A stretch of 64,000 nucleotides of DNA from the NCBI RefSeq assembly GCF_001667585.1, contig NZ_LZJZ01000135.1, positions 1 to 64,000 on the forward strand, read 5' to 3'. The notes under the pieces are model-generated. The model worked only from the letters and a program-made list of their open reading frames with translations, was not told the origin of the DNA and ran no database searches. The DNA is from Mycobacterium sp. E2733. Its GTDB lineage: Bacteria; Actinomycetota; Actinomycetes; Mycobacteriales; Mycobacteriaceae. A program made the translations under genes and the position numbers. The stretch's first letter is position 1, and the number at the start of each line of letters is the position of its first letter. Below are positions 51,218 through 59,884 of the stretch, one piece after another.

Positions 51218-54200
51218 TCACGTGGGATCGCGCAGCGCGTCGATGGCTCGGTAGATCCGTTGCTCGCTCACCGGCCGCGGGGTGCCCAGCTGCTGGGCCC
51301 ACAGGCTCACCCGCAGTTCTTCGATCTGCCGTCCAACGTCGCGGACGTCGTCCGCCGCCCGCCGCGCGGGGGGCAGCGACTGTGTCAATTCGTCATAGGC
51401 GCGCTGCGCGGCGTGCACCCGCCGCATCCGTTCCCGGTCCGCGTCGATTCCGTGCGGCAGCTTCTCGAGTCGCCGGCGGATTGCGGTCAGGTAGCGGGTG
51501 AGATCGGCCAGGTGGGTGCGTCCGGTGGCGGTGACGAACCCCGGCGCCAAGAGTCGATCCAGCTGAGCGCGGACGTCGGCGATCGCGTGGGTCTGCGTCG
51601 GCGGCGGCTGCCCGCGCAGGAGTAGTTGCACCTCGTGCGCGGCGGCCAATACCTGCTCAACGCGGTCCACCAGGTCGGCCGTTGTCGGCACCAGCGCCTT
51701 GCTCACCCGATCGCGCAGCGCGGCGAACTCGTCGCGCGCCCACACCGGCCCGGGTACCAGCGCGTCCGCTGCGGCGTCGGCGCAGTCCTCGGCCAGCTCG
51801 GTCAGTGAGCCATCCGGGTTCGCGCCGAGTGCCAGGCGGGTTCGTGGGCTCAGTTGACGCTCAACCGCTTTGACCGGCGACGCCACGCTCAGCCGCACCA
51901 ATCGGCGCAGGCCCGGCCGCAGGGCGTTGTCCCGCTCCACCGGCGTTGTAAAGACCCGCAGGTCGACCGCGCTGCCCGCGTCGACGAAACCGGGAAAGCC
52001 TCGCACGGCGCGGCCGTCGACCGTTCGCTCGACGACGCGCGGGAGCGCGTCCAGGTCGTCCGGCCAGGTGCGCAGGCCCGTGCGTTCCAGCTCGCCGGCG
52101 ACCGCCTCGGCCACGGCCTGGCGGGCGGGCGCGGCCAGTCGTCGTTGCAACGCGTCGAGGTCCTTTCCGCGGGCGACCTCGGTGCCGTCGGGAGACTCGA
52201 CGGCGAAGGTCACCCGCAGATGCGCCGGTAACTTGTCGAGGTCGAACGCGTCGACGGGCACCAAAACACCGGTGCGACGGCGCAATTCGCGCTGCAATGC
52301 CGCCAACAACGGCTCCCCCGCCTGGTCGATCCCCGCAAGCACGGCACGGGCGGTGTCAGGGGCGGGAACGAAGTTGCGGCGCAGGTCTTTTGGCAGTGAG
52401 CGGATGAGCGCGGTGACCAGCTCCTCGCGCAGTGCCGGCACCTGCCAGGCGAACTCGTCACCGCCCAACCGCGCCAGCACATCGATCGGCACGCGCACCG
52501 TGACGCCGTCGTCGGCGGCGCCCGGCTCGAACCGGTAGGTCAGGGGCAGCGTGACATCGCCCGAATGCCAGGCGGTCGGCCGCTCGGCGTCGGCGGTGTC
52601 GCCCGTGCGCAACAGGTCGTCACGAGTCAAGGTCAGCAGCTCTGGCGTCTTGTGTCGCTGCTTCTTCCACCACGCATCGAAATGCCGCGCGGAGACGATT
52701 TCGGCCGGGATGCGGGCGTCGTAGAGCGCGTGGACCTCGTCGTCACCGACGAGCAGGTCGCGGCGGCGGGCGCGCTCCTCCAGCTCCTCGAGCTCGGCGC
52801 GCAGTTGCGCGTTGTCGCGAAAGAAGTGATGGCGGGTGTGCCAGTCGCCCTCCACCAGCGCGTGCCGGATGAACAATTCCCGCGCCACCCCCGGCTCGAC
52901 GCGGGCGTAGCCGACTCGGCGGCGGGCAACCAGCGGCAGCCCATACAGCGTCACCCGCTCGTAGGCCATCACCTCGCCACGCTTTGCGTCCCAATGCGGT
53001 TCGCTGTGGGTGCGCTGCACCAGGTCGCCCGCGACCCGCTCGACCACCTCGGGCTGGATGCGCGCGGCGGTGCGCCCGAACAGGCGGCTGGTTTCAACCA
53101 GCTCCGCCACGACGACCCATCGGGGCGGCCGCTTGGTGAGCGCGGAGCCCGGCGCGAGAACGAAGTGCGAGTTGCGCGCCCCCAGGTACTCGCGCCCATC
53201 CTCCCTGCGCATGCCCACGTGCGACAGCAACCCCGCCAGCAGCGCCGCGTGGACGCGGGCCGGATCGGCCGGTTCGTCGGACTCGGCCCCAGACTCGTTA
53301 AGGCCCAGGTCGCGGGCGATGCTGCGCAGCTGTCCCACCAGATCCTGCCACTCACGGATGCGCAGATAGTGCAGGAACTCATCGCGGCAGAGGCGGCGAA
53401 ACTGGTTGCCGGACAATTTCTTTCGCTGCTCGCGCAGGTAGCGCCACAGGTTCAGGTAGGACAGGAAGTCGGAGTTCTCGTCGGTGAAGCGGGCATGCTT
53501 CTGGCGGGCGGCCTCCTCGCGGTCGGCGGGTCGCTCCCGCGGGTCGTGGATGGTCAGCGCCGCGGCCAACACGAGCACTTCCCGCACGCATCCCTCAGCG
53601 TCGGCCTGCAGGATCATCCGGCCCAGTCGGGGGTCGACCGGCAGCCGCGCCAGGCGGCGGCCGAGGTCGGTGATCGCGCCCTGGGCGTCGAACGCTCCCA
53701 ACTCCTGCAGCAGTTGCACACCATCGCGGATACTGCGCCGGTCCGGCGGGTCGAGAAACGGGAAGTTCTCCACATACCCGGGTGGGGGGCCGAGCCGCAG
53801 CGCCGCCATCTGCAACAGCACCGCGGCGAGGTTGGTCCGCAGGATCTCGGGCTCGGTATAGCGCGGGCGGGCCGCGAAGTCGTCCTCGGAGTACAGGCGG
53901 ATGCACACCCCGGCCGCGACCCGGCCGCAGCGGCCGGCCCGTTGGGCGGCCGAGGCCTGCGAGATCGGCTCTATCGGCAACCGCTGCACCTTCAAGCGGC
54001 GGCTGTAGCGCGAGATGCGGGCGTTGCCGGGATCGACGACGTAGCGGATACCCGGCACCGTCAGCGACGTCTCGGCGACGTTGGTCGCCAGGACGACGCG
54101 GCGCCCCGTGTGGGGCGCAAACACCTTCTGCTGCTCGGCGGTCGGGAGCCGGGCGTACAGCGGAAGCACTTCGGTGTTCTTCAGCCCGCCCAATGCCTCT

Positions 54201-55180
54201 GCGGTATCCCGGATTTCGCGTTCACCCGACAGAAAAACCAGGACGTCCCCGGGTGGCTCGGCCTCGAGTTCACCGATGGCATCGACGATCGCCTCCACCT
54301 CGTCACGCGTCTTGGTGCGCACGATCTCGTGGTCTGGGTCATCGGGATCATCGTTGAGACCGCTCGACACGGGAACTTCCAGCGGCCGGTAGCGAATCTC
54401 TACCGGGTAGGTCCGCCCGGACACCTCGAGGATCGGCGCCCCACCGAAGTGATCCGCGAACCGTTGCGGGTCGATGGTCGCCGAGGTGATGATCACTTTC
54501 AGGTCCGGCCGGCGCGGCAGCAGCTCACGCAGGTAACCCAGCAGGAAGTCGATGTTCAGGCTGCGCTCGTGGGCCTCGTCGAGGATCAGCGTGTCGTAGC
54601 GCAGCAGCCGGCGGTCCCGCTGAATCTCGGAGAGCAGGATGCCGTCGGTCATCAGCTTCACCAGGGTGCGGTCGCTGACCTGATCGGTGAACCGGACGGT
54701 GTAGCCGACCGTATCGCCGAGCGCGCTGCCCAATTCGTCGGCGATGCGCTGCGCGACCGTGCGGGCGGCCAGCCGCCGGGGCTGGGTGTGCCCGATGGTT
54801 CCGCGGACGCCCCGGCCGGCGTCGAGACAGATTTTGGGCAGTTGGGTGGTCTTCCCCGAACCGGTTTCACCGGCGACGACGACGACCTGGTTCGCCCGGA
54901 TCGCGTCGGCGATCTCCTGCCGCCGCGCGCTGACCGGGAGATCGGGATACCCGATGTCCGGCACGGCGGCTCGCCGCGTGGCGACGAGCGCTTCGGCCTG
55001 CGCCAGCTGCTCGGCAAGCCGCCGTAGCTGGTCGGGTTTGGCCCCGCGCAGATTCTTCAGGCGCCGTCCGAGGCGCGCGGCATCGCGGGTGGTCAGGCCG
55101 TCAAGGCGGGTGTGCAGTTCCGCGACGGACAGTTCGGGCACTTTGGCCAGGGTAGGCGTGCGGCCGACGCCGTCCGCCAC
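51218..55180 (-). CDS. hrpA: ATP-dependent RNA helicase HrpA
   Basis: 1320 residues, GTG start, full length for HrpA. Walker A GETGSGKTTQ at about residues 104-113, DEAH box in LILDEAHERSLNIDF (about 200), motif III SATID, and motif VI SAAQRAGRCGR, followed by the HA2/OB-fold region and a long C-terminal domain of DUF3418 type. DEAH helicases of this type act on structured mRNA and stalled ribosomes. The gene is isolated, divergent from the enoyl-CoA hydratase gene by 44 bp. Confidence 0.95.
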   Translation of the reverse strand: MADGVGRTPTLAKVPELSVAELHTRLDGLTTRDAARLGRRLKNLRGAKPDQLRRLAEQLAQAEALVATRRAAVPDIGYPDLPVSARRQEIADAIRANQVVVVAGETGSGKTTQLPKICLDAGRGVRGTIGHTQPRRLAARTVAQRIADELGSALGDTVGYTVRFTDQVSDRTLVKLMTDGILLSEIQRDRRLLRYDTLILDEAHERSLNIDFLLGYLRELLPRRPDLKVIITSATIDPQRFADHFGGAPILEVSGRTYPVEIRYRPLEVPVSSGLNDDPDDPDHEIVRTKTRDEVEAIVDAIGELEAEPPGDVLVFLSGEREIRDTAEALGGLKNTEVLPLYARLPTAEQQKVFAPHTGRRVVLATNVAETSLTVPGIRYVVDPGNARISRYSRRLKVQRLPIEPISQASAAQRAGRCGRVAAGVCIRLYSEDDFAARPRYTEPEILRTNLAAVLLQMAALRLGPPPGYVENFPFLDPPDRRSIRDGVQLLQELGAFDAQGAITDLGRRLARLPVDPRLGRMILQADAEGCVREVLVLAAALTIHDPRERPADREEAARQKHARFTDENSDFLSYLNLWRYLREQRKKLSGNQFRRLCRDEFLHYLRIREWQDLVGQLRSIARDLGLNESGAESDEPADPARVHAALLAGLLSHVGMRREDGREYLGARNSHFVLAPGSALTKRPPRWVVVAELVETSRLFGRTAARIQPEVVERVAGDLVQRTHSEPHWDAKRGEVMAYERVTLYGLPLVARRRVGYARVEPGVARELFIRHALVEGDWHTRHHFFRDNAQLRAELEELEERARRRDLLVGDDEVHALYDARIPAEIVSARHFDAWWKKQRHKTPELLTLTRDDLLRTGDTADAERPTAWHSGDVTLPLTYRFEPGAADDGVTVRVPIDVLARLGGDEFAWQVPALREELVTALIRSLPKDLRRNFVPAPDTARAVLAGIDQAGEPLLAALQRELRRRTGVLVPVDAFDLDKLPAHLRVTFAVESPDGTEVARGKDLDALQRRLAAPARQAVAEAVAGELERTGLRTWPDDLDALPRVVERTVDGRAVRGFPGFVDAGSAVDLRVFTTPVERDNALRPGLRRLVRLSVASPVKAVERQLSPRTRLALGANPDGSLTELAEDCADAAADALVPGPVWARDEFAALRDRVSKALVPTTADLVDRVEQVLAAAHEVQLLLRGQPPPTQTHAIADVRAQLDRLLAPGFVTATGRTHLADLTRYLTAIRRRLEKLPHGIDADRERMRRVHAAQRAYDELTQSLPPARRAADDVRDVGRQIEELRVSLWAQQLGTPRPVSEQRIYRAIDALRDPT

Positions 55181-55224
55181 CGAGCGTGGGGCTTTGGCGA
55201 ACGAATTCGCCCTAGGGTGAACCC

Positions 55225-55998
55225 ATGAGTCTCGTCACGTATGAGCTGGACGACCACATCGCCACCATCACACTCAACCGCCCCGAGGCTCGCAACGCCA
55301 TCAACGGGCCACTTCGCCAGGACTTGAACGCGGCGTGGGAGCGGTTCCGCGATGACCTGGACGCGTGGGTCGCGATTCTGACGGCCAACGGCAGTGTTTA
55401 CTGCGCCGGCGGCGACCTCAAGGACGGCGAGGGCTCGGTGGGCACCTTCGGCGGCACGTTCTGGGAGAAGCCGACCATCAACTCCTTCGAGTCCGGGATG
55501 GAGTTGTTCAAGCCGACCATCGCCGCCGTGCACGGGCCCTGCATCGGCTACGGAGTGACCGGTGTGCTGTTCTGCGACTTCGTCATCGCCAGCACCGAGG
55601 CCACGTTCTGCTTTCCCGAGGTGTCGATCGGCGTGCCCACCATCGTCGGCGCCATCCGGCTGCCCCAGCGGGTCGGCTGGGCCAACGCCATGGAGCTGCT
55701 CCTGACCGGCAAGCCCATGAGCGCGGAGCGGGCCAAGGAGATCGGCCTGGTGTGGAAGCTCGTGGAGCCGGACGCCTTGCAGGCCGAGGCCCGGGCCTGG
55801 GCCCGGACCCTGACCGAGGCCGCTCCCCTGGCCCAACGGGCGACCAAGGAGGTGGCGTGGCGAACGGCGGACATGGGCTGGATCGAGGCCGTCCGCTTCG
55901 GGGAGACCATGCGCAAGGTGGCCGGGGCGACCGAGGACGTCGCCGAGGGGCTTCGGGCATGGGCCGAGAAGCGCAAACCCCAGTGGCGTGGCCGCTAG
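55225..55998 (+). CDS. Enoyl-CoA hydratase/isomerase (EchA type)
   Basis: 257-residue crotonase-fold protein. The oxyanion-hole segments are VYCAGGDLKDGEG and AAVHGPCIGYGVTGVLFCD. At the usual first catalytic Glu position the text reads EATFCFPEVSIGVP, retaining the second Glu (E of PEVSIG). It hydrates or isomerises enoyl-CoA in fatty acid or sterol breakdown. The DUF3253 gene starts 3 bp after its stop, so the two are cotranscribed. Confidence 0.92.
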   Translation: MSLVTYELDDHIATITLNRPEARNAINGPLRQDLNAAWERFRDDLDAWVAILTANGSVYCAGGDLKDGEGSVGTFGGTFWEKPTINSFESGMELFKPTIAAVHGPCIGYGVTGVLFCDFVIASTEATFCFPEVSIGVPTIVGAIRLPQRVGWANAMELLLTGKPMSAERAKEIGLVWKLVEPDALQAEARAWARTLTEAAPLAQRATKEVAWRTADMGWIEAVRFGETMRKVAGATEDVAEGLRAWAEKRKPQWRGR

Positions 55999-56001
55999 GC
56001 A

Positions 56002-56379
56002 GTGGCGACCACCGGCGCGTTGGCCTTGACTGATCGGGTGGGTGAGCGATTGCGGGACGAGTTGGGCCGAGTCGTTGACGGCGGTGGTCCCGGCGCCGAC
56101 CATGCCGAGATCGCCCTCGGGGACGGGCCGGTCAGGCGGCGACTGGAATCCTCCATCCGCGCGCTGGCCCAGCATCGCGGCCCGCGGAGCAGCATCTGCC
56201 CATCGGACGCCGCCCGGGCCGTGGGTGGCGAGAACTGGCGCGACCTGATGCCCGAGGCGCGCGACGTCGCGCGGCAGCTGGCCAAATCGGGCGACGTGCA
56301 GATCACGCAGCGCGGCACCGTCCTCGATCCCGAGGGCGACTGGACCGGCCCCATTCGGATCCAGAGCACCGCCGGCTGA
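56002..56379 (+). CDS. DUF3253 protein
   Basis: 125 residues, GTG start immediately after the enoyl-CoA hydratase gene. The C-terminal two-thirds is a clear DUF3253 domain: LESSIRALAQHRGPRSSICP, then SDAARAVGGENWRDLMPEARDVARQLA and ITQRGTVLDPEGDWTGPIRI. It resembles a small winged-helix. N-terminal 40 residues are variable. Function unknown. Confidence 0.87.
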   Translation: MATTGALALTDRVGERLRDELGRVVDGGGPGADHAEIALGDGPVRRRLESSIRALAQHRGPRSSICPSDAARAVGGENWRDLMPEARDVARQLAKSGDVQITQRGTVLDPEGDWTGPIRIQSTAG

Positions 56380-56484
56380 CAGCATCGGTTGCGCCGCAAT
56401 CTGATTCGACTGCCTGCGCTCGCTTCTCGGGCCCAGCGCCGGCCGCCGGAACCGCCGTGGCCGGTGATGTGACAGGATTTCGGC

Positions 56485-57162
56485 ATGAGTGCACGCAGAT
56501 TTGCCCGCATAGTTGGTGTCTCGGTGGCGACGGCCTGGGCTGCGCTGAGCAGCCCCGTCTGGCAATCATCAGCCCTGCCCACCGCTGCCGCCGATGCATG
56601 CTCGGACGTCTCGGTTGTCTTCGCCCGCGGCACTCATCAAGAGCCCGGCGTGGGCAACATCGGGCAGGCGTTCGTGGACTCGCTCACCTCGCAGCTCGGC
56701 GGGAAGTCCGTGGACGTCTATGCGGTCAACTACCCGGCCAACGACGACTACCACAACAGCGCGAACGCCGGGTCCAATGACGCCAGTGCCCACATCCAAG
56801 ACACCGTTGCCAGCTGCCCGAACTCGCGGATCGTGCTCGGCGGATACTCCCAGGGTTCGACGGTGATCGATCTGGCGACCAACGCGATGCCGCCCGCGGT
56901 CGCCGATCACGTCGCTGCCGTCGCCCTCTTCGGCGAGCCCAGCAGCGGATTCTCGTCCATGCTGTGGGGCGGCCAGCCGCTGCCGACGATCAACCCGGCG
57001 TACGGCGCCAAGACGATCAGCCTGTGTGCCCCCGACGACCCGATCTGCTCGGGGGGCGGCAACATCATGGCGCACGTGTCCTACATCGACGACGGGATGA
57101 CCGCCCAGGCCGCGACATTCGCCGCCAACAAGATCAACCAGGGGACGCCGCCGCGCGTCTGA
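56485..57162 (+). CDS. Secreted cutinase-family serine esterase
   Basis: 225 residues. Signal peptide MSARRFARIVGVSVATAWAA..., cleavage near TAAADA (about residue 37). The mature enzyme starts CSDVSVVFARGTHQEPG; the nucleophile is in VLGGYSQGSTVIDLA, the acid in LCAPDDPICSGG and the His in IMAHVSYID. Conserved cysteines form the family disulfides. Mycobacterial cutinase-like proteins (Cfp21/Rv1984c group) hydrolyse esters and phospholipids outside the cell. The gene is monocistronic. Confidence 0.93.
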   Translation: MSARRFARIVGVSVATAWAALSSPVWQSSALPTAAADACSDVSVVFARGTHQEPGVGNIGQAFVDSLTSQLGGKSVDVYAVNYPANDDYHNSANAGSNDASAHIQDTVASCPNSRIVLGGYSQGSTVIDLATNAMPPAVADHVAAVALFGEPSSGFSSMLWGGQPLPTINPAYGAKTISLCAPDDPICSGGGNIMAHVSYIDDGMTAQAATFAANKINQGTPPRV

Positions 57163-57173
57163 GCCGCGGCCGG

Positions 57174-57851
57174 TCAGTCGTTCGCGCGTTCCTCTTGCCG
57201 CTGCTGCTTCTCGGCGGCCGCCAGTTCCGCGACCCGGTCCGCCTCGGCGCGCTTCTCAGCGGCGTCGCCCAGCTTGTCCTCGGCCTCGTCGATTTTCGCT
57301 GACGCGGCCTTGGCCGCGGCCTTCTCGGCGGCCTGGGTCCTGGTCTCCACCTGGCGTTCGGCCGATTCGACCGTCCGCTTCTGCCTGTCCGCCGCTTCGT
57401 CGGCGCGCCGCTTCGCCGCGGCGCTCTGCTGCTGGGCCGACTGTGTTGCTTCACGTTTGCGTCGCTCGGCGGTCTTGCGGGCCTCTTTGATCTCCTGCTC
57501 GGTGGCGGCCTGAGCTTCCTGCCGGTCCTCGATCGCCTGGTCGCGGGCGCCCTTCAGCTTCGCGTCGGCCTGTTCCTTCCGGGCCGCGGCCTTGGCGTCC
57601 AGCTTGGCCGCGCGGCCCAGCTTGTCGCTGCGTCCGACGAGCGCGGTTCCCCGCTCGATGAGATCCGGGTCGTCGAGCGCGTTGCCGACCGTGGTGTCCA
57701 GCATGCCGAGCGAGCGCTCGAACAGCAGCCGCGCGGGCGCTTCCGTCGGGATGCGGGTTACCACCCGGTCCTCGATCAACTGCAACGGGAAACGCGCGAG
57801 CTGGTATTGAAACCGCAAAACTGCGAACGGGACTTCGGATATCTTCATCAA
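57174..57851 (-). CDS. Ala/Lys/Glu-rich coiled-coil protein
   Basis: 225 residues. The first 75 are a compact conserved-looking domain (VPFAVLRFQYQLARFPLQLIEDRVV, then LLFERSLGMLDTTVGNALDD). The remaining 150 form a continuous charged Ala-rich helix (KLDAKAAARKEQADAKLKG and so on), with no Pro or Gly breaks until near the end. It lies 23 bp downstream of the CsbD-like gene on the same strand and has the same composition, so the two probably work together, perhaps in envelope or osmotic stress. Function unknown. Confidence 0.82.
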   Translation of the reverse strand: MMKISEVPFAVLRFQYQLARFPLQLIEDRVVTRIPTEAPARLLFERSLGMLDTTVGNALDDPDLIERGTALVGRSDKLGRAAKLDAKAAARKEQADAKLKGARDQAIEDRQEAQAATEQEIKEARKTAERRKREATQSAQQQSAAAKRRADEAADRQKRTVESAERQVETRTQAAEKAAAKAASAKIDEAEDKLGDAAEKRAEADRVAELAAAEKQQRQEERAND

Positions 57852-57874
57852 CTTCTCCTGGGTGTGGCCCGCCG

Positions 57875-58432
57875 TCAGGGCAGGTCGGCTTCGTCGGACA
57901 CGTTTTGGGCTTGGCGTCGCAGGCGGTCGGCCTCCGACTCTTCGTTGCGAGCCACCTGCACCGACGTTTGGTGCTCGGCGACGGCGTCGACGATGTCCTC
58001 CGACGCTTCACGGATCTCGGCGCGCTCCTCGGCCTTCGCTCGCTGCGCTTCGCGCTGCGCGTCCAGGTCGGCCTGCGTCTTCTCGGCGGTCGCCCGCTGC
58101 CGTGCGGCCTGCTCGGCGGCGGCCTTTTGAGCCGCCTCCCGGGCTTCGATCGACTCCTCGGCGGCGACGGTTTGCGCGTTCGCCGCGACGCGCTCTTGGG
58201 CGCCCCGGACCTTGGCTTCGGCCGCCTCATCCCGCGCCTGCTTGGCCTGCGCCTCGGCGACGGCCTCCGTCGCGTTCGCTTCCTTGCGCTCGTGCGCCTG
58301 GGTCTGTTCGAGCTGCCCCTCAGCGGTCAGCGACTCGTTGCCGGTAACGGCACCGACGACCTCTTTGGCTTTGCCTTTGACCGAATCGATCAGGCCCCTG
58401 CGCGCTTCGTCGGCTTTGTTCTGCTCGCTCAT
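57875..58432 (-). CDS. CsbD-like domain protein with long coiled coil
   Basis: 185 residues. The N-terminal 50 are a CsbD-like module (DSVKGKAKEVVGAVTGNESL, then TAEGQLEQTQAHERKEA), as in bacterial general-stress proteins. The rest is an Ala/Glu/Arg/Gln coiled coil. AAGGAGATAG precedes the ATG. It is the first gene of a pair with the coiled-coil protein at 57174. In other bacteria CsbD genes respond to general stress sigma factors; I could not identify such a promoter here. Confidence 0.85.
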   Translation of the reverse strand: MSEQNKADEARRGLIDSVKGKAKEVVGAVTGNESLTAEGQLEQTQAHERKEANATEAVAEAQAKQARDEAAEAKVRGAQERVAANAQTVAAEESIEAREAAQKAAAEQAARQRATAEKTQADLDAQREAQRAKAEERAEIREASEDIVDAVAEHQTSVQVARNEESEADRLRRQAQNVSDEADLP

Positions 58433-58679
58433 CGACTATCTCCTTGCGGCGTTTAGCCAAGAATTGCGTTCATTCGTGTCACGCCAAGTGGTTCCACCAA
58501 TGGCGCCGATCAAACACGCATGTGACCTGCGTCACCCTTGTGCGCGGTCCTGATCGAGGCCCTCTGAATAGATGAAACAGCCAGTGCCTCAACGAAAGTC
58601 GCGCACAGGACACGTGGCGCAGACGGGCGAGAGTTATCGAGATGCCGCCGCGGGCGCCCGATCGGCTAACGTCGTCCGT

Positions 58680-58934
58680 ATGTCCAAAGCCTCCGGTAAC
58701 GACCTTATCGACGACGTCACCCCTGGCGACATCATCGCCGTCGACCGCGGCTCGGGTGAACAGCCCTACAAAGTGGTGTTCAAAGACTCCACCGACACCG
58801 GTTACATCGTCACGTTGCAGGACGACGACGGCGAGACCTTTCAGGTCGACCTGGCCGCCGGCACCACGGTGACGAGGTCGCTGGAGTCGAAGTGGGAATC
58901 CGCGCAAAGCCCCACCCCGCACTCGGAAGCCTAG
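58680..58934 (+). CDS. Small beta-rich protein of unknown function
   Basis: 84 residues from MSKASGNDLIDDVTPGD. It reads as a small beta-barrel: GDIIAVDRGSGEQPYKVVFKD, TGYIVTLQDDDGETFQVDL, similar to SH3/KOW-like folds, with an acidic tail. The frame remains open upstream to 58572 but codon character begins at this ATG. Family not recognised. Confidence 0.7.
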   Translation: MSKASGNDLIDDVTPGDIIAVDRGSGEQPYKVVFKDSTDTGYIVTLQDDDGETFQVDLAAGTTVTRSLESKWESAQSPTPHSEA

Positions 58935-59047
58935 GTACCGGGCTCCCCACCGCCTGAATGCTGCTCATACGCAACGTGATCGCAGGGACGGCGCCCTCCA
59001 TCGGGTGGCAATCGCGGCATACCCGTTTGGGCGCTTTCCAGGCGGGA

Positions 59048-59302
59048 ATGCAACGCCCCAGTGCAAACGCCCGGGCTAACGCCCCAGTGCAAACGCCCGG
59101 GCTTGAGCCCGGTGGCGGCGTCCGGCCGGGAACCACTCCCCCTGCGGCGCCGCAAACCGCGGGCGTGGCCGAGCACCAACCGCCCGCGACCCAGCGATTC
59201 ACCCCCGGTTCCGTACTGACCGTGATCGCCGTTTGCGTCTTCGCCGTGGTCTTCCTCGCGGTCGCGGTGCTGCTCGTCATGAAAATGGTTGGGGCAACTT
59301 GA
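59048..59302 (+). CDS. DUF6480-like proline-rich single-pass membrane protein
   Basis: 84 residues if started at ATG 59048, or 71 from the GTG at 59087. The core TPGLEPGGGVRPGTTPP and the linker EHQPPATQRFTPGS, followed by a C-terminal membrane helix (VLTVIAVCVFAVVFLAVAVLLV), fit DUF6480. A 26-bp tandem duplication (59052-59103) covers the N-terminal codons; because 26 is not a multiple of three it has moved the ATG into frame with the conserved part. Without the second copy the ATG frame would meet TGA after ten codons. The GTG start gives the usual family N-terminus. Confidence 0.7.
   Translation: MQRPSANARANAPVQTPGLEPGGGVRPGTTPPAAPQTAGVAEHQPPATQRFTPGSVLTVIAVCVFAVVFLAVAVLLVMKMVGAT
59052..59103. 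repeat. Perfect 26-bp tandem duplication at the start of a gene
   Basis: Two identical 26-bp units (59052-59077 and 59078-59103), each beginning AACGCCCCAG and ending CCCGGGCT. It overlaps the N-terminal codons of the DUF6480-like gene and changes which start codon is in frame. Confidence 0.9.
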
Positions 59303-59303
59303 G

Positions 59304-59555
59304 ATGAACGTCAACGCTGACGATGTCCGGCAGCTGCTGGACTGCCAGGATGAGTACGCGGCGCTGGTCGCGATCGAGGGTCGCATCGACGTCGCGTCGT
59401 CGGCGGAACTGGATGCGCCGGATTACCGTGGCGCCCTGCAGATCGCGACGCGCCAAGAGGTGCTGGATCGGGCCGGAGGCGCACAGCTGTCGGAACGCGA
59501 GCTGGCCGAGCAGGCCGAGGAGCTCGACACCGCGCTGCGCAATCTGGGCGCCTGA
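59304..59555 (+). CDS. Small acidic helical protein of unknown function
   Basis: 83 residues from MNVNADDVRQLLDCQDEYA, beginning 1 bp after the DUF6480-like stop and so probably translationally coupled. It is helical and acidic, with a C-terminal ELAEQAEELDTALRNLGA. An in-frame ATG five codons upstream is an alternative. No domain recognised. Confidence 0.65.
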   Translation: MNVNADDVRQLLDCQDEYAALVAIEGRIDVASSAELDAPDYRGALQIATRQEVLDRAGGAQLSERELAEQAEELDTALRNLGA

Positions 59556-59668
59556 CGCCCTGCACGCCACGACCGCCGCGGGCGAATCTCTTTGAACTCC
59601 GTAGCGGACCGCCGCGGCGAAGTAGTCTGCCCGCAGGGGCTAGAAGCCGACGGGCGGAAGGTCGGAGC

Positions 59669-59884
59669 ATGCGGCTGGTCGTCGATCTCAACAAGTGCCA
59701 GGGGTACGCGCAGTGTGTCCCACTGGCGCCCGACGTGCTGCGGCTCGTCGGCGAAGAAGCGCTCGCCTACGATCCCAACCCCGACGACTCCCAGCGTCTG
59801 CGCGTGCTGCGCGCAGCGGCCTCCTGTCCGGTGCAGGCGATCATCCTCGAAGTGGATCCGCCCGCTGACCGGGATACCAAGTGA
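59669..59884 (+). CDS. 3Fe-4S ferredoxin of a P450 system
   Basis: 71 residues. Cluster ligands are Cys10 and Cys16 in KCQGYAQC and Cys53 in ASCPVQ. The middle position of the usual four is Tyr13, so a [3Fe-4S] cluster is expected, as in other mycobacterial P450 ferredoxins. It carries electrons from the reductase at 59881 to the P450 at 61300. Its stop overlaps the reductase GTG by 4 bp. Confidence 0.92.
   Translation: MRLVVDLNKCQGYAQCVPLAPDVLRLVGEEALAYDPNPDDSQRLRVLRAAASCPVQAIILEVDPPADRDTK

Noticed and set aside
52565..55027. 820-codon plus-strand frame
   Set aside because: Exact antisense of hrpA. The translation is rich in Arg, Gly, Gln and Val from reversed high-GC codons, and hrpA has complete helicase motifs.
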